From JAOPZW01 sp963835295 (GTDB lineage Bacteria; Actinomycetota; Thermoleophilia; Solirubrobacterales; Solirubrobacteraceae): DNA of 64,000 nucleotides. The notes below the pieces were generated by a model. It saw only the letters and a list, made by a program, of their open reading frames with translations, had not been told where the DNA came from and ran no database searches. Below are positions 39,509-47,765 of the stretch, in pieces. The DNA is taken from positions 62,001-126,000 of the forward strand of contig CAWIEX010000002.1 of NCBI GenBank assembly GCA_963835295.1. Direction: 5' to 3'. How positions within the stretch are numbered: position 1 is the stretch's first letter; every line of letters begins with the position of its first letter. Both the position numbers and the translations under genes were made by a program.

Positions 39509-40768
39509 CTACCGCACGTGCACGCCCGAGATGGCCCGGGCGACGACGAGCCGCTGGATCTCCGACGTGCCCTCGAAGATCGTGTAGATCTTGGCGTCGC
39601 GGTGCCAGCGCTCAACGGGGAACTCGCGCGTGTAGCCGTTGCCGCCGAGGATGTGCATCGCGCGCTCCGTGGCCCACAGCGCCACCTCGCCGGCCTTGAG
39701 CTTGCTCATCGAGCCCTCGGCGTTCTCGAACGGGACCGCGTTGCGCCCCATCCACGACGCGCGCCAGACGAGCAGGCGCGCGGCGTCGATCTCGAGCTTC
39801 ATGTCGGCCAGCGCGAAGGCGATGGCCTGGTTCTCGATGATCTTGCGGCCGAACTGCTCGCGCTCGCGCGCGTAGTCCAGCGCGTACTCGTAGGCGGCGC
39901 GGGCGATGCCCAGGGCCTGCGCGCCGACGGTCGGCCGCGTGGCCTCGAAGGTCTGCAGCGCGGCCTGCCCGCGGCCGCCGCGGCCCTCGCGTGCGCGGGC
40001 CAGGCGCTCGTCGAGTTTCTCCTTGCCGCCGAGCAGGCACGACCCGGGGACGCGGCAGTCGTCGAGGTGGACGTCTGCGGTGTGCGACGCGCGCAGCCCG
40101 TGCTTGGAGACCTTCGCTCCCTGCTCGAGGCCCTTGGTCCGAGGCGGGACGACGAAGGCGGCGTGACCGCGCGAGCCGAGCTCGCGGTCGACCGAGGCGA
40201 TGATCACGTGCACGCTCGCGATGCCGCCGTTGGTGGCCCACGCCTTCTGGCCGTTGAGGACCCACTCGCCAGCGGCCTCGTCGTACCGCGCGGTGGTGCG
40301 GATGGCCGAGATGTCCGAGCCGGCGTCGGGCTCCGAGGCGCAGAAGGCGGCCACCGCCGGCGCCTCGACGGTGCCGAAGCACTGCGGGATCCACTCGCCG
40401 ATCTGCTCGCCGGTGCCCTGCCCGAAGATCGCCGCCACCGCCAGCGAGGTGCCCATGATGGACATCCCGATGCCGGCGTCGCCCCAGAAGAGCTCCTCGT
40501 TGACGATCGGCAGCAGCAGGCCAGTGGGGTCCGCGTAGAACTGCGCGAGCGCGTCGAGCCCGTAGAGCCCGATCTTGGCCGCCTCGGCGATGATCGGCCA
40601 AGGCGTCTCCTCGCGCTCGTCCCACTCGTGCGCGGCCGGGCGCACGACGCCCTCGGCGAAGCCGTGGACCCAGTCGCGGATGCCCTTCTGGTCCTGCGTG
40701 AGGGTCAGCGAGAAGACCGGCTCGGCCTGCTCGGGGGGCGTGGCTTCTTGGGCGGCGGCGGCGGACAT
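39509..40768 (-). CDS. Acyl-CoA dehydrogenase
   Basis: A 419-residue FAD enzyme that introduces an alpha,beta double bond in acyl-CoA esters. The FAD/substrate motif AFCASEPDAGSD is present, then KAWATNGG, EREQFGRKI and ILGGNGYTREFP. The C-terminal IFEGTSEIQRLV carries the Glu typical of glutaryl/short-chain groups. It is leaderless (TAGCGT 7 nt before the ATG). It would process CoA thioesters made by the CoA ligase at 46464, but it lacks the regulon dyad and has its own palindrome. Confidence 0.9.
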   Translation of the reverse strand: MSAAAAQEATPPEQAEPVFSLTLTQDQKGIRDWVHGFAEGVVRPAAHEWDEREETPWPIIAEAAKIGLYGLDALAQFYADPTGLLLPIVNEELFWGDAGIGMSIMGTSLAVAAIFGQGTGEQIGEWIPQCFGTVEAPAVAAFCASEPDAGSDISAIRTTARYDEAAGEWVLNGQKAWATNGGIASVHVIIASVDRELGSRGHAAFVVPPRTKGLEQGAKVSKHGLRASHTADVHLDDCRVPGSCLLGGKEKLDERLARAREGRGGRGQAALQTFEATRPTVGAQALGIARAAYEYALDYAREREQFGRKIIENQAIAFALADMKLEIDAARLLVWRASWMGRNAVPFENAEGSMSKLKAGEVALWATERAMHILGGNGYTREFPVERWHRDAKIYTIFEGTSEIQRLVVARAISGVHVR

Positions 40769-40773
40769 AGACG

Positions 40774-40787
40774 GAACGCTACCGTTC
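40774..40787. promoter_or_regulatory. Dyad over the acyl-CoA dehydrogenase promoter
   Basis: GAACG-CTAC-CGTTC lies over the -10 (TAGCGT on the reverse strand), 5 nt before the start codon. It is a likely repressor site of a different type from the IclR dyads. Confidence 0.5.
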
Positions 40788-40855
40788 AGAAGAGCGTCGT
40801 GCGCCGCCGATCGGGCGACCTGAAACCTCGCCTGTGCATTCGGAGTCCTGACCTA

Positions 40856-40922
40856 TTGACGACCCCCGACCCCGGGAGTACGGTCCCGGGTCGGGTTGCG
40901 CACACTTGTGCGGGATGCGAAC
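40856..40922 (+). promoter_or_regulatory. Promoter and IclR-type operator G of the Dpp-type ABC operon
   Basis: TTGACG (40856-40861), 17-nt spacer, TACGGT (40879-40884). The dyad GTGCGG-GAT-GCGAAC at 40908-40922 is one mismatch from the consensus. A second dyad GCGCACACTTGTGCG just before it resembles that at 37161-37176. Confidence 0.7.
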
Positions 40923-40946
40923 AGCAGGAGCAGGAGGAGGGAGACC

Positions 40947-42554
40947 ATGAGACACCGGGTCAAGCCGGTCGTTCTTCTGTGTGCCGTCGCGGGGTCCGTG
41001 GCCCTCGCCGCCTGCGGCGCCAAGACCAACAGCTCATCGACGTCGAGCGGCTCCAGTACCGCCGCCAAGGGCGCCAAGCAGGGCGGGTCGATGACCGTCG
41101 TCCTCAACTCGGGCTACGACGGCGCCTGGCCCGCGGGGCTCGACCCCGTGACCAACACCAACGGCGCGGCCAACCAGAGCCTCATGAACTCGATCTACGG
41201 CCAGCTCATCGAGTTGCACGAGGGCGGCAAGCTCGTGCCCGGCCTGGCGAGCGCCTTCAAGTTCTCCAACGGCGGCAAGACCTTCACGCTGACCATCCGC
41301 CCCGGGGTGAAGTTCTCCGACGGCACGCCCTTCACCGCGCAGGTCGTCGCCGACCACATCAACAAGGTCCTGAAGTCCCCGTGCACCTGCCGGCCGACGT
41401 GGCCGGTCAAGTCCGTGAAGGCCTCGGGCGACGACGTGGTCATCGACTTCAAAGCGGTGTACGCGCCGGCCGCGGCGTCGTTCATCGACTCCAACGCCAA
41501 CTGGGTCCCCTCGCCCACCGCGGTCAAGAAGCTCGGCGAGCGCAAGTTCCGGGTCATGCCCGTCGGCGCCGGGCCGTTCACGGTGGTCAGCGACAAGCTC
41601 AGCTCCCAGATCGTGCTCAAGCGCAACCCGACGTACTTCAAGAAGGGCCGCCCCTTCCTGGACCAGCTGACCTTCAAGTCGATCGGCGGCGACGAGGCGG
41701 CCTACCAGGCGCTGCAGGCCGGGCAGGCACAGGCCTACGAGAACCTGTCGACGCCCTCGCTCATCGACCAGATGAAGAAGGACCCGAAGCTCCAGGTCAC
41801 CCAGCAGCTGTCGACCTCGCCCTACAACATCCAGCTCAACACGAACGCCCCGCCGTTCAACAACCTCAAGGCGCGCGAGGCGATCTACTACGCCACGGAC
41901 TCCGAGGCGATCCGCTCGAAGCTCTTCCAGAACCGCTATCCGAGCACGCAGGGCTTCACCGCGCCGGGCGGCCTGTTCTTCTCGGCCGACGTGCCCGGCT
42001 ACCGCACCTATGACCTCGCGAAGGCCAAGGCGCTGGTCAAGGAGCTCGGCGGGCTGAAGACGCAGCTCGGCACCATCAACGTCCTCGTGGCCAAGCAGAC
42101 GACGCAGGCGCTGGCGAGCCAATGGGCCCAGGCCGGGATCAAGACCGAGATCAAGTCCTATGACCTCGGCCCGCTGATCCAGGCCTTCCAGTCCAAGAAG
42201 TGGACGGCCATGCTCCAGACGGCCGGCTCCTACGACCCGGCCGCGGGCGTGGGCGTCGCCTTCCGGTACGCGTCCCAGTCGCCGTTCAGCGGCGTCAAGG
42301 ACAAGAAGCTCGACGCTTTGCTCGGCCAGGCATCGGGCACCCTCGACCAAGGCCAGCGCAAGTCGCTCTACGACCAGGCGGCCAAGTACATGAACGACAA
42401 GGCCTACAGCCCGTTCCTCTTCGCCTTCGCTCCGGCGAGCGTCGCCGCGAAGGGCGTGACCGGGCCCGGGCTCACCACCGCGCTGACGTGCGTCGTCGTC
42501 ACGCCGAGCATCCTCTACGACGAGGTCTCGATGGGAGGCGGCGGGGGCGCGTGA
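40947..42554 (+). CDS. Dpp/Opp-type ABC substrate-binding lipoprotein
   Basis: A 535-residue family 5 binding protein. The signal peptide ends at lipobox LAAC, followed by a Ser-rich tether. KLVPGLASAFKFSNGGKTFT and TLTIRPGVKFSDGTPFTA are the conserved domain-I signature. A strong ribosome site (AGGAGGAGGGAG) precedes ATG 40947. It leads a seven-gene, tightly overlapping operon. Family members also bind non-peptide ligands, and operator G links this one to the catabolic island. Confidence 0.9.
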   Translation: MRHRVKPVVLLCAVAGSVALAACGAKTNSSSTSSGSSTAAKGAKQGGSMTVVLNSGYDGAWPAGLDPVTNTNGAANQSLMNSIYGQLIELHEGGKLVPGLASAFKFSNGGKTFTLTIRPGVKFSDGTPFTAQVVADHINKVLKSPCTCRPTWPVKSVKASGDDVVIDFKAVYAPAAASFIDSNANWVPSPTAVKKLGERKFRVMPVGAGPFTVVSDKLSSQIVLKRNPTYFKKGRPFLDQLTFKSIGGDEAAYQALQAGQAQAYENLSTPSLIDQMKKDPKLQVTQQLSTSPYNIQLNTNAPPFNNLKAREAIYYATDSEAIRSKLFQNRYPSTQGFTAPGGLFFSADVPGYRTYDLAKAKALVKELGGLKTQLGTINVLVAKQTTQALASQWAQAGIKTEIKSYDLGPLIQAFQSKKWTAMLQTAGSYDPAAGVGVAFRYASQSPFSGVKDKKLDALLGQASGTLDQGQRKSLYDQAAKYMNDKAYSPFLFAFAPASVAAKGVTGPGLTTALTCVVVTPSILYDEVSMGGGGGA

Positions 42555-43558
42555 CGGATCAGGCCGTACGGCCGGGGCCGGCGCTCGCTCTGCGCTCGCC
42601 GGCCCTGCGCCTCGTCGGCAACCGCCTGGCGACGGCGGTCCCCGTGCTGTGGGGCGTCACGTTCCTGACCTTCGCCGTCATCCAGTTGCTCCCCGGCGAC
42701 GCCGCCCAGCAGCTGCTGGGCATCAACGCCACGCAGGAGCAGTTGCAGGAGTTCCGCGACAAGCTCAACCTCGACGACCCCTTCCTCGTCCGCTATTTCC
42801 ACTGGCTGGGCGACGTCCTCACCGGCAACCTCGGCCACTCGCTGGCCAGCGACCAGTCGGTTACCTCGATCATCAGCGGCGGCCTGCCGACCACGCTCGA
42901 GCTGCTGCTCTACGCCCTGGTCATCTCGCTCGCGTTCACCGTCCCCATCGCGCTGGTGGCGGCGCGCAACCCGGGCGGCTTCGCCGACCGCATCGGCATG
43001 GTCACGAGCATGGCGGGCCTCTCGGTGGCCAACTACGTGCTCGCCGTCGTCCTCGTCTACGTCTTCGCGGTGAGGCTCGGCTGGTTGCCGGCGATCTACA
43101 CCAACAACACCGGCACGCTGGGGGAGCTCATCAAGTCGCTCACGCTGCCGGCGCTCTCGATCGGCTTCCCGCTCTTCTGCTTCTACACGCGGCTGCTGCG
43201 CGCGGACATCCTCGAGCAGATGCAGGGCGAGGACTACGTCGTGACCGCGAAGGCCAAGGGCGTCGGACCGTGGCGCGTGCTCGTCCGCCACGCGCTGCCC
43301 AACTCGCTCTTCGGCCTGCTGACGATCGTGGCCCTCAACCTGGGGACGCTCATCGGCGCCACGGTGATCATCGAGCAGATCTTCGCCGTGCCCGGGATCG
43401 GCCACTCGCTGCTGGAGGCGATCAACAACCGCGACGTGCCGGTCGTCGAGGGGATCGTGCTCGTCCTCGCCGTGATCGTCGTGGTGGCCAACCTGCTGGC
43501 CGACGTGCTCTACGCCGTGCTGGACCCGAGGATCAGGTATGAGCGCGCAGCTGCCTGA
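42551..43558 (+). CDS. Dpp-type ABC permease, DppB-like
   Basis: A 335-residue permease with six predicted helices. TAVPVLWGVTFLTFAVIQLL and PGD near the N-terminus and the docking loop EDYVVTAKAKGVGPWRVLVR, then HALPNS are typical of DppB/OppB. GTG 42551 overlaps the binding-protein stop (GTGA). Confidence 0.92.
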   Translation: MTDQAVRPGPALALRSPALRLVGNRLATAVPVLWGVTFLTFAVIQLLPGDAAQQLLGINATQEQLQEFRDKLNLDDPFLVRYFHWLGDVLTGNLGHSLASDQSVTSIISGGLPTTLELLLYALVISLAFTVPIALVAARNPGGFADRIGMVTSMAGLSVANYVLAVVLVYVFAVRLGWLPAIYTNNTGTLGELIKSLTLPALSIGFPLFCFYTRLLRADILEQMQGEDYVVTAKAKGVGPWRVLVRHALPNSLFGLLTIVALNLGTLIGATVIIEQIFAVPGIGHSLLEAINNRDVPVVEGIVLVLAVIVVVANLLADVLYAVLDPRIRYERAAA

Positions 43559-44432
43559 GGCCGAAGCCGGCGCCGCCGCGACGCTCGCGGTCGCCCCGAC
43601 CGTCGCCGAGCCCCCGGCTCGCGGCTGGACGCGCAACCTCGACGTCATCATCCCGGGCGCGCTCATCGCCCTGCTGCTCTTCCTGTGCTTCGTCTGGCCC
43701 CTGTTCGGGACGGTGCCACCGCCGACGGGCGGCAACATCCTCGACGCCAACCTCCCCTCCTTCTCCTCCGGGCACCCGCTCGGCACCGACCAGGTCGGCA
43801 ACGACCTCTGGTCGCGGCTGCTCTACGGCGGGCGCAACTCGCTGGAGATCGCCTTCGCCGTGAACGTCATCGGCCTCGTGCTCGGAGGCCTGCTGGGCGC
43901 CTTCGCCGCCTTCTGGGGGTCGTTCGTCGACGCGGTGATCATGCGCGTCCTCGACGTGCTCATCGCCTTCCCGTCGCTCGTCCTGGCGCTGGCCATCGCC
44001 CAGAGCCTCGGGCCGAGCAAGCTGCACACGATCTACGCGCTGTCGTTCTTCAGCGTGCCGGCCTTCGCGCGCCTCGCGCGGGCCCAGACCCTGCGCCTGC
44101 GCGAGCGGCCGTTCATGCTCGCCGCGCGGCTCGCGGGCACGCGGGCGCCGCGCATCCTGCTGCGCCACATCACGCCCAACATCATGCCCGCGCTCGTCAC
44201 GTTCGGGCTGCTGGGCATCGGCGTGACCATCATCCTCGAGGGCGCGCTGAGCTTCCTGGGCCTCGGCATTCCGCCGCCGCAGCCGAGCTGGGGCAACATG
44301 ATCTTCGAGGGCCAGGCCGTCCTCTCGGCCGAGCCCAAGCTCGTGCTCCTGCCGAGCGCCTTCCTCTTCGTCACCGTGCTGGCCTTCAACCTCCTCGGCG
44401 ACGCGCTGCGCGCGCGGGGGAACGCGTCGTGA
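43539..44432 (+). CDS. Dpp-type ABC permease, DppC-like
   Basis: A 297-residue permease with LGTDQVGNDLWSRLLYGGRN, the DppC/OppC signature, and docking loop RPFMLAARLAGTRAPRILLR, then HITPN. It overlaps the DppB-like gene by 20 nt. Confidence 0.92.
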   Translation: MSAQLPEAEAGAAATLAVAPTVAEPPARGWTRNLDVIIPGALIALLLFLCFVWPLFGTVPPPTGGNILDANLPSFSSGHPLGTDQVGNDLWSRLLYGGRNSLEIAFAVNVIGLVLGGLLGAFAAFWGSFVDAVIMRVLDVLIAFPSLVLALAIAQSLGPSKLHTIYALSFFSVPAFARLARAQTLRLRERPFMLAARLAGTRAPRILLRHITPNIMPALVTFGLLGIGVTIILEGALSFLGLGIPPPQPSWGNMIFEGQAVLSAEPKLVLLPSAFLFVTVLAFNLLGDALRARGNAS

Positions 44433-45460
44433 CGAGCGGCGAGGCCCCAGCCGACGTCCGCGTCGAGGTCGGCCGCGTCCCGGCGAGCGGACCGCTGCTC
44501 GAGGTGCGCGACCTGCGCGTGGACTTCCGCCACGGCGGGCGCGGCCTGCGCGCGGTCGACGGCCTCAGCTACGCGCTCCCGGCCGGGCGCACGCTCGCCG
44601 TGATCGGCGAGTCGGGCTCGGGCAAGACCGTGAGCTCGCGCGCGATCATGGGGCTGCTGCCCCGCAGCGCGACCGTCTCGGGCTCGGTGCGCTTCGACGG
44701 CGAGGAGCTGCTCGGGCTCTCCGACAAGGCGATGCGCCGCCATCGGGGCGCGAACATCGCGATGGTCTTTCAGGACCCGTCGCGGTCGCTCAACCCGACG
44801 ATGCGCATCGGCGCGCAGATCGCCGAGGCGGTGCGCGCCCATGCCAGCGTCGACCGCGGCGCCGCGCGCGAGCGCGCGCTGGAGCTGCTCAAGCTCGTGC
44901 GCCTGCCCTCCCCCGAGCAGCGCCTGCACGAGTACGCCCACCAGCTCTCCGGCGGGATGCGTCAGCGCGTGATCATCGCGATCGCCCTGGCCTCCAAGCC
45001 CCGGCTGCTGATCGCCGACGAGGCGACCACCGCGCTCGACGTCACCACGCAGGCGCAGATCATGGAGCTGCTGCGCGACCTGCAGCGCCAGCTGGGGATG
45101 GCGTTGGTGATGATCAGCCACGACCTAGGCCTGGCCGCCAGCTTCGCCGACGAGATCGTCGTCATGTACGCCGGCCGCGCGGTCGAGCAGGCGCCGACGC
45201 GCGAGCTCTTCGCCCACGTGCGTATGCCCTACACGAAGGCGCTGCTCGACGCGATCCCGCGCGTCGAGCGCCCGCCGCACACGCCGCTGCCCGTGGTCGC
45301 CGGCCGCCCGCCCGACCTGGCAGCGCTGCCCGCCGGCTGCCCGTTCCACCCCCGCTGCCCGAAGGCGCAGGACCTGTGCCGCGAGACGGCGCCGCCGCTG
45401 GAGGAGGGCTCGCCCGGCCACCGCTGGGCGTGCTGGTTCCCGTGCGAGGACGGGGCATGA
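44429..45460 (+). CDS. Dpp-type ABC ATPase, DppD-like
   Basis: A 343-residue ATPase: Walker A GESGSGKT, signature QLSGGMRQR, Walker B LLIADEATTAL. The C-terminal oligopeptide-transporter domain has Cys-rich GCPFHPRCPKAQDLC, a possible Fe-S or metal site known in this family. GTG 44429 overlaps the permease stop. Confidence 0.92.
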   Translation: MTSGEAPADVRVEVGRVPASGPLLEVRDLRVDFRHGGRGLRAVDGLSYALPAGRTLAVIGESGSGKTVSSRAIMGLLPRSATVSGSVRFDGEELLGLSDKAMRRHRGANIAMVFQDPSRSLNPTMRIGAQIAEAVRAHASVDRGAARERALELLKLVRLPSPEQRLHEYAHQLSGGMRQRVIIAIALASKPRLLIADEATTALDVTTQAQIMELLRDLQRQLGMALVMISHDLGLAASFADEIVVMYAGRAVEQAPTRELFAHVRMPYTKALLDAIPRVERPPHTPLPVVAGRPPDLAALPAGCPFHPRCPKAQDLCRETAPPLEEGSPGHRWACWFPCEDGA

Positions 45461-46467
45461 GCGCCAACGGCGGCGAGCCGCTGCTGTCCGCGCGCCACCT
45501 CGTGCAGGAGTTCGTGGTGCGCGGCCATGGCGGGGTGAAGGGGGGCGTGGTCCAGGCCGTGTCGGACGTCTCCTTCGACGTGCGCGCCGGCGAGACCCTG
45601 GGCGTGGTCGGCGAGACCGGCTCGGGCAAGTCGACGCTCGCGCGCTCGGTGCTCCAGGCGCCGCGGCCGAAGTCGGGCTCCGTGCACTTCCAGGGCCACG
45701 ACCTCGTCGGCCTGAAGGGCCGCCGGCTGCTGGACGCGCGCCGCTCGCTGCAGATGGTCTTCCAGGACCCGTTCGGCTCGCTGGACCCCAAGTGGCGCGT
45801 GGCGGAGATCGTCGAGGAGCCGCTCGTCGCCTACGGGGTCGGCAGTCGCGAGGAGCGCCGCCGGCGCGTGCGCGACGTGCTCGACACCGTCGGGCTGGAT
45901 CCCGACGTCTACGGCAGGCGGCGCCCCCGCCAGCTCTCGGGCGGTCAGGCCCAGCGCGTGGCCATCGCCCGCGCGCTCACGCTCGACCCCGCGCTCATCA
46001 TCTGCGACGAGGCGGTCTCGTCGCTCGACGTCCTCATCCAGGCCCAGGTCCTCAACCTCTTCGAACGCCTGCGCGCGGAGCTCGGGCTCTCCTACCTGTT
46101 CATCGCCCACGACCTGGCGCTGGTCAAGCAGGTCTCCGACCGCGTCGCGGTCATGTACCTCGGGCGCCTGTGCGAGCTCGGCCCGGCCGAGGCGCTCTAC
46201 CGCGAGCCCTTCCACCCCTACACGGTCGCGCTGCTGGCCTCGATCCCCAGCCCCGACCCCGACGCGCCGCCCGCGCAGGCCCACGCGGCCATCAGCGGCG
46301 ATCCGCCTTCGCCCATCGACCCGCCCAGCGGATGCCGCTTCCGCACGCGCTGCCCGCGCGCGCAGGAGCGCTGCGCCATGGAGGTGCCCGAGATGCGCGA
46401 GCTCGCCCCCGACCACGCCGTCGCCTGCCACTTCCCGGTCGAGCGCGGCGCCGCCCAGCCGTCGTGA
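45457..46467 (+). CDS. Dpp-type ABC ATPase, DppF-like
   Basis: A 336-residue ATPase: Walker A GETGSGKS, signature QLSGGQAQR, Walker B LIICDEAVSSLD. The C-terminal Cys motif is GCRFRTRCPRAQERC. ATG 45457 overlaps the DppD-like stop (ATGA). With the preceding four genes it completes the importer. Confidence 0.92.
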   Translation: MSANGGEPLLSARHLVQEFVVRGHGGVKGGVVQAVSDVSFDVRAGETLGVVGETGSGKSTLARSVLQAPRPKSGSVHFQGHDLVGLKGRRLLDARRSLQMVFQDPFGSLDPKWRVAEIVEEPLVAYGVGSREERRRRVRDVLDTVGLDPDVYGRRRPRQLSGGQAQRVAIARALTLDPALIICDEAVSSLDVLIQAQVLNLFERLRAELGLSYLFIAHDLALVKQVSDRVAVMYLGRLCELGPAEALYREPFHPYTVALLASIPSPDPDAPPAQAHAAISGDPPSPIDPPSGCRFRTRCPRAQERCAMEVPEMRELAPDHAVACHFPVERGAAQPS

Positions 46468-47765
46468 CGGCGACGCTCCCGGACTACCGCACCGACGATC
46501 CGGGGATCCGCAGCCTGCCGCGCGACGCGCTGCGCGCCCTGCAGGACGAGCGCTTGCGCGCGCTGGTCGCCTACGTTCGCGAGACCTCGGGCTTCTGGCG
46601 CGAGCGGCTCGAGCCCGCGGGCGAGATCCGCCGCGTCGCCGACCTGGCCGCGATGGCGCTGACCACGCGCGCCGAGCTCGGCGCCGAGCAGGCCGAGCAC
46701 CCTCCCTTCGGCGACTACACCTGCAGCCCGCGCGAGACGTGGATGGGGATCTTCACGACCTCGGGCACGTCGGGGCGCAAGCTCAAGCGCGTCGTCTCCT
46801 GGCGCGACTGGCGGCTCATGGTCGGGATGCTGCACCGAAACCCGGCCCCTCCGCACGGCGAGATCTTCATGCTCCTCGGGCCCGCGGACGGGCTGCTCGG
46901 CCCGTCGGTCGGCGTCGAGGCGGCGCGCCAGCGCGGGAGCATCCCGGTCCTCGCCGGCATGTGGGACACGCGCACCAAGGTGCAGGCCATCGCCGAGCTG
47001 CGGCCGGGCGTCATCGCCGGCGCGGCGTCCTACATCGTCCATCTCTCCGAGGTGGCGGCCGAGATGGGCGTCGACCTCTCGGCGTGCGGGCTGCGCGCCG
47101 TCACCTCCTTTGGCGAGCCGGGGGCGGCCATCGACGCCACCCACGCCACCATCGAGCAGCGCTTCGGCGTCGAGCAGATCGTCGACGGCTACGGCCTGAC
47201 CGAGGTGTGGCCGCTGGGCGGCAACTGCCCGCAGTCGCGCGCCCTGCACATCCCCGAAGACATCGTCGCCGTGGAGTGCATCGACCCCGAGAGCGGCGCC
47301 CCGGTCGCCGAGGGCGAGCCCGGCGAGATCGTCCTCACGACGTTGGTCGGCGACAGCCACCCGCTGCTGCGCTACCGCACGCGCGACGTCGGGCGCCTCG
47401 TGTTCAGCGAGCCGTGCGCCTGCGGGAGCACCTTCGCGCGCATCGAGCGCATCGAGGGTCGCACCGACGACATGATCTGGTACCGCGGCGCGAACTTCTT
47501 CCCTTCCGCGGTCGAGGAGATCGTCCGCCGCCAGGAGGGCCTCTCGCCCGAGTACCGCATCGTCCTCGACGACGGCCCGCGGGGCCTGCCCGTGGTCACC
47601 ATCCAGGTCGAGGGCGACGCCCAGGCTCACGCGCGCGTGCGCGCGAGCCTGCGCGGCGGGCTGGGCGTCAATCCCGAGGTGGAGGTGCTGGCGCCCGGCA
47701 CCCTGCCGCGCGCCGAGCAGGGCAAGGCCAAGCGGGTGCTCGACCGAAGGAGTCACGCGACATGA
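46464..47765 (+). CDS. Phenylacetate-CoA ligase-like adenylate-forming enzyme
   Basis: A 433-residue PaaK-family ligase. The nucleotide loop is FTTSGTSGRK, and YGLTEVWPLGG and RYRTRDVGRL follow. PaaK enzymes activate aryl or aromatic-derived carboxylates with ATP and CoA. CACGSTF near residue 317 is the Cys-containing segment often seen in PaaK relatives. GTG 46464 overlaps the ATPase stop (GTGA). Its place in an importer operon suggests that the imported acid is activated on entry. Confidence 0.85.
   Translation: MTATLPDYRTDDPGIRSLPRDALRALQDERLRALVAYVRETSGFWRERLEPAGEIRRVADLAAMALTTRAELGAEQAEHPPFGDYTCSPRETWMGIFTTSGTSGRKLKRVVSWRDWRLMVGMLHRNPAPPHGEIFMLLGPADGLLGPSVGVEAARQRGSIPVLAGMWDTRTKVQAIAELRPGVIAGAASYIVHLSEVAAEMGVDLSACGLRAVTSFGEPGAAIDATHATIEQRFGVEQIVDGYGLTEVWPLGGNCPQSRALHIPEDIVAVECIDPESGAPVAEGEPGEIVLTTLVGDSHPLLRYRTRDVGRLVFSEPCACGSTFARIERIEGRTDDMIWYRGANFFPSAVEEIVRRQEGLSPEYRIVLDDGPRGLPVVTIQVEGDAQAHARVRASLRGGLGVNPEVEVLAPGTLPRAEQGKAKRVLDRRSHAT

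Noticed and set aside
40947..46467. Nickel or dipeptide specificity of the Dpp-type importer
   Set aside because: Family membership does not define the ligand; the operon content and operator point to a catabolic substrate, so no specific substrate is assigned.
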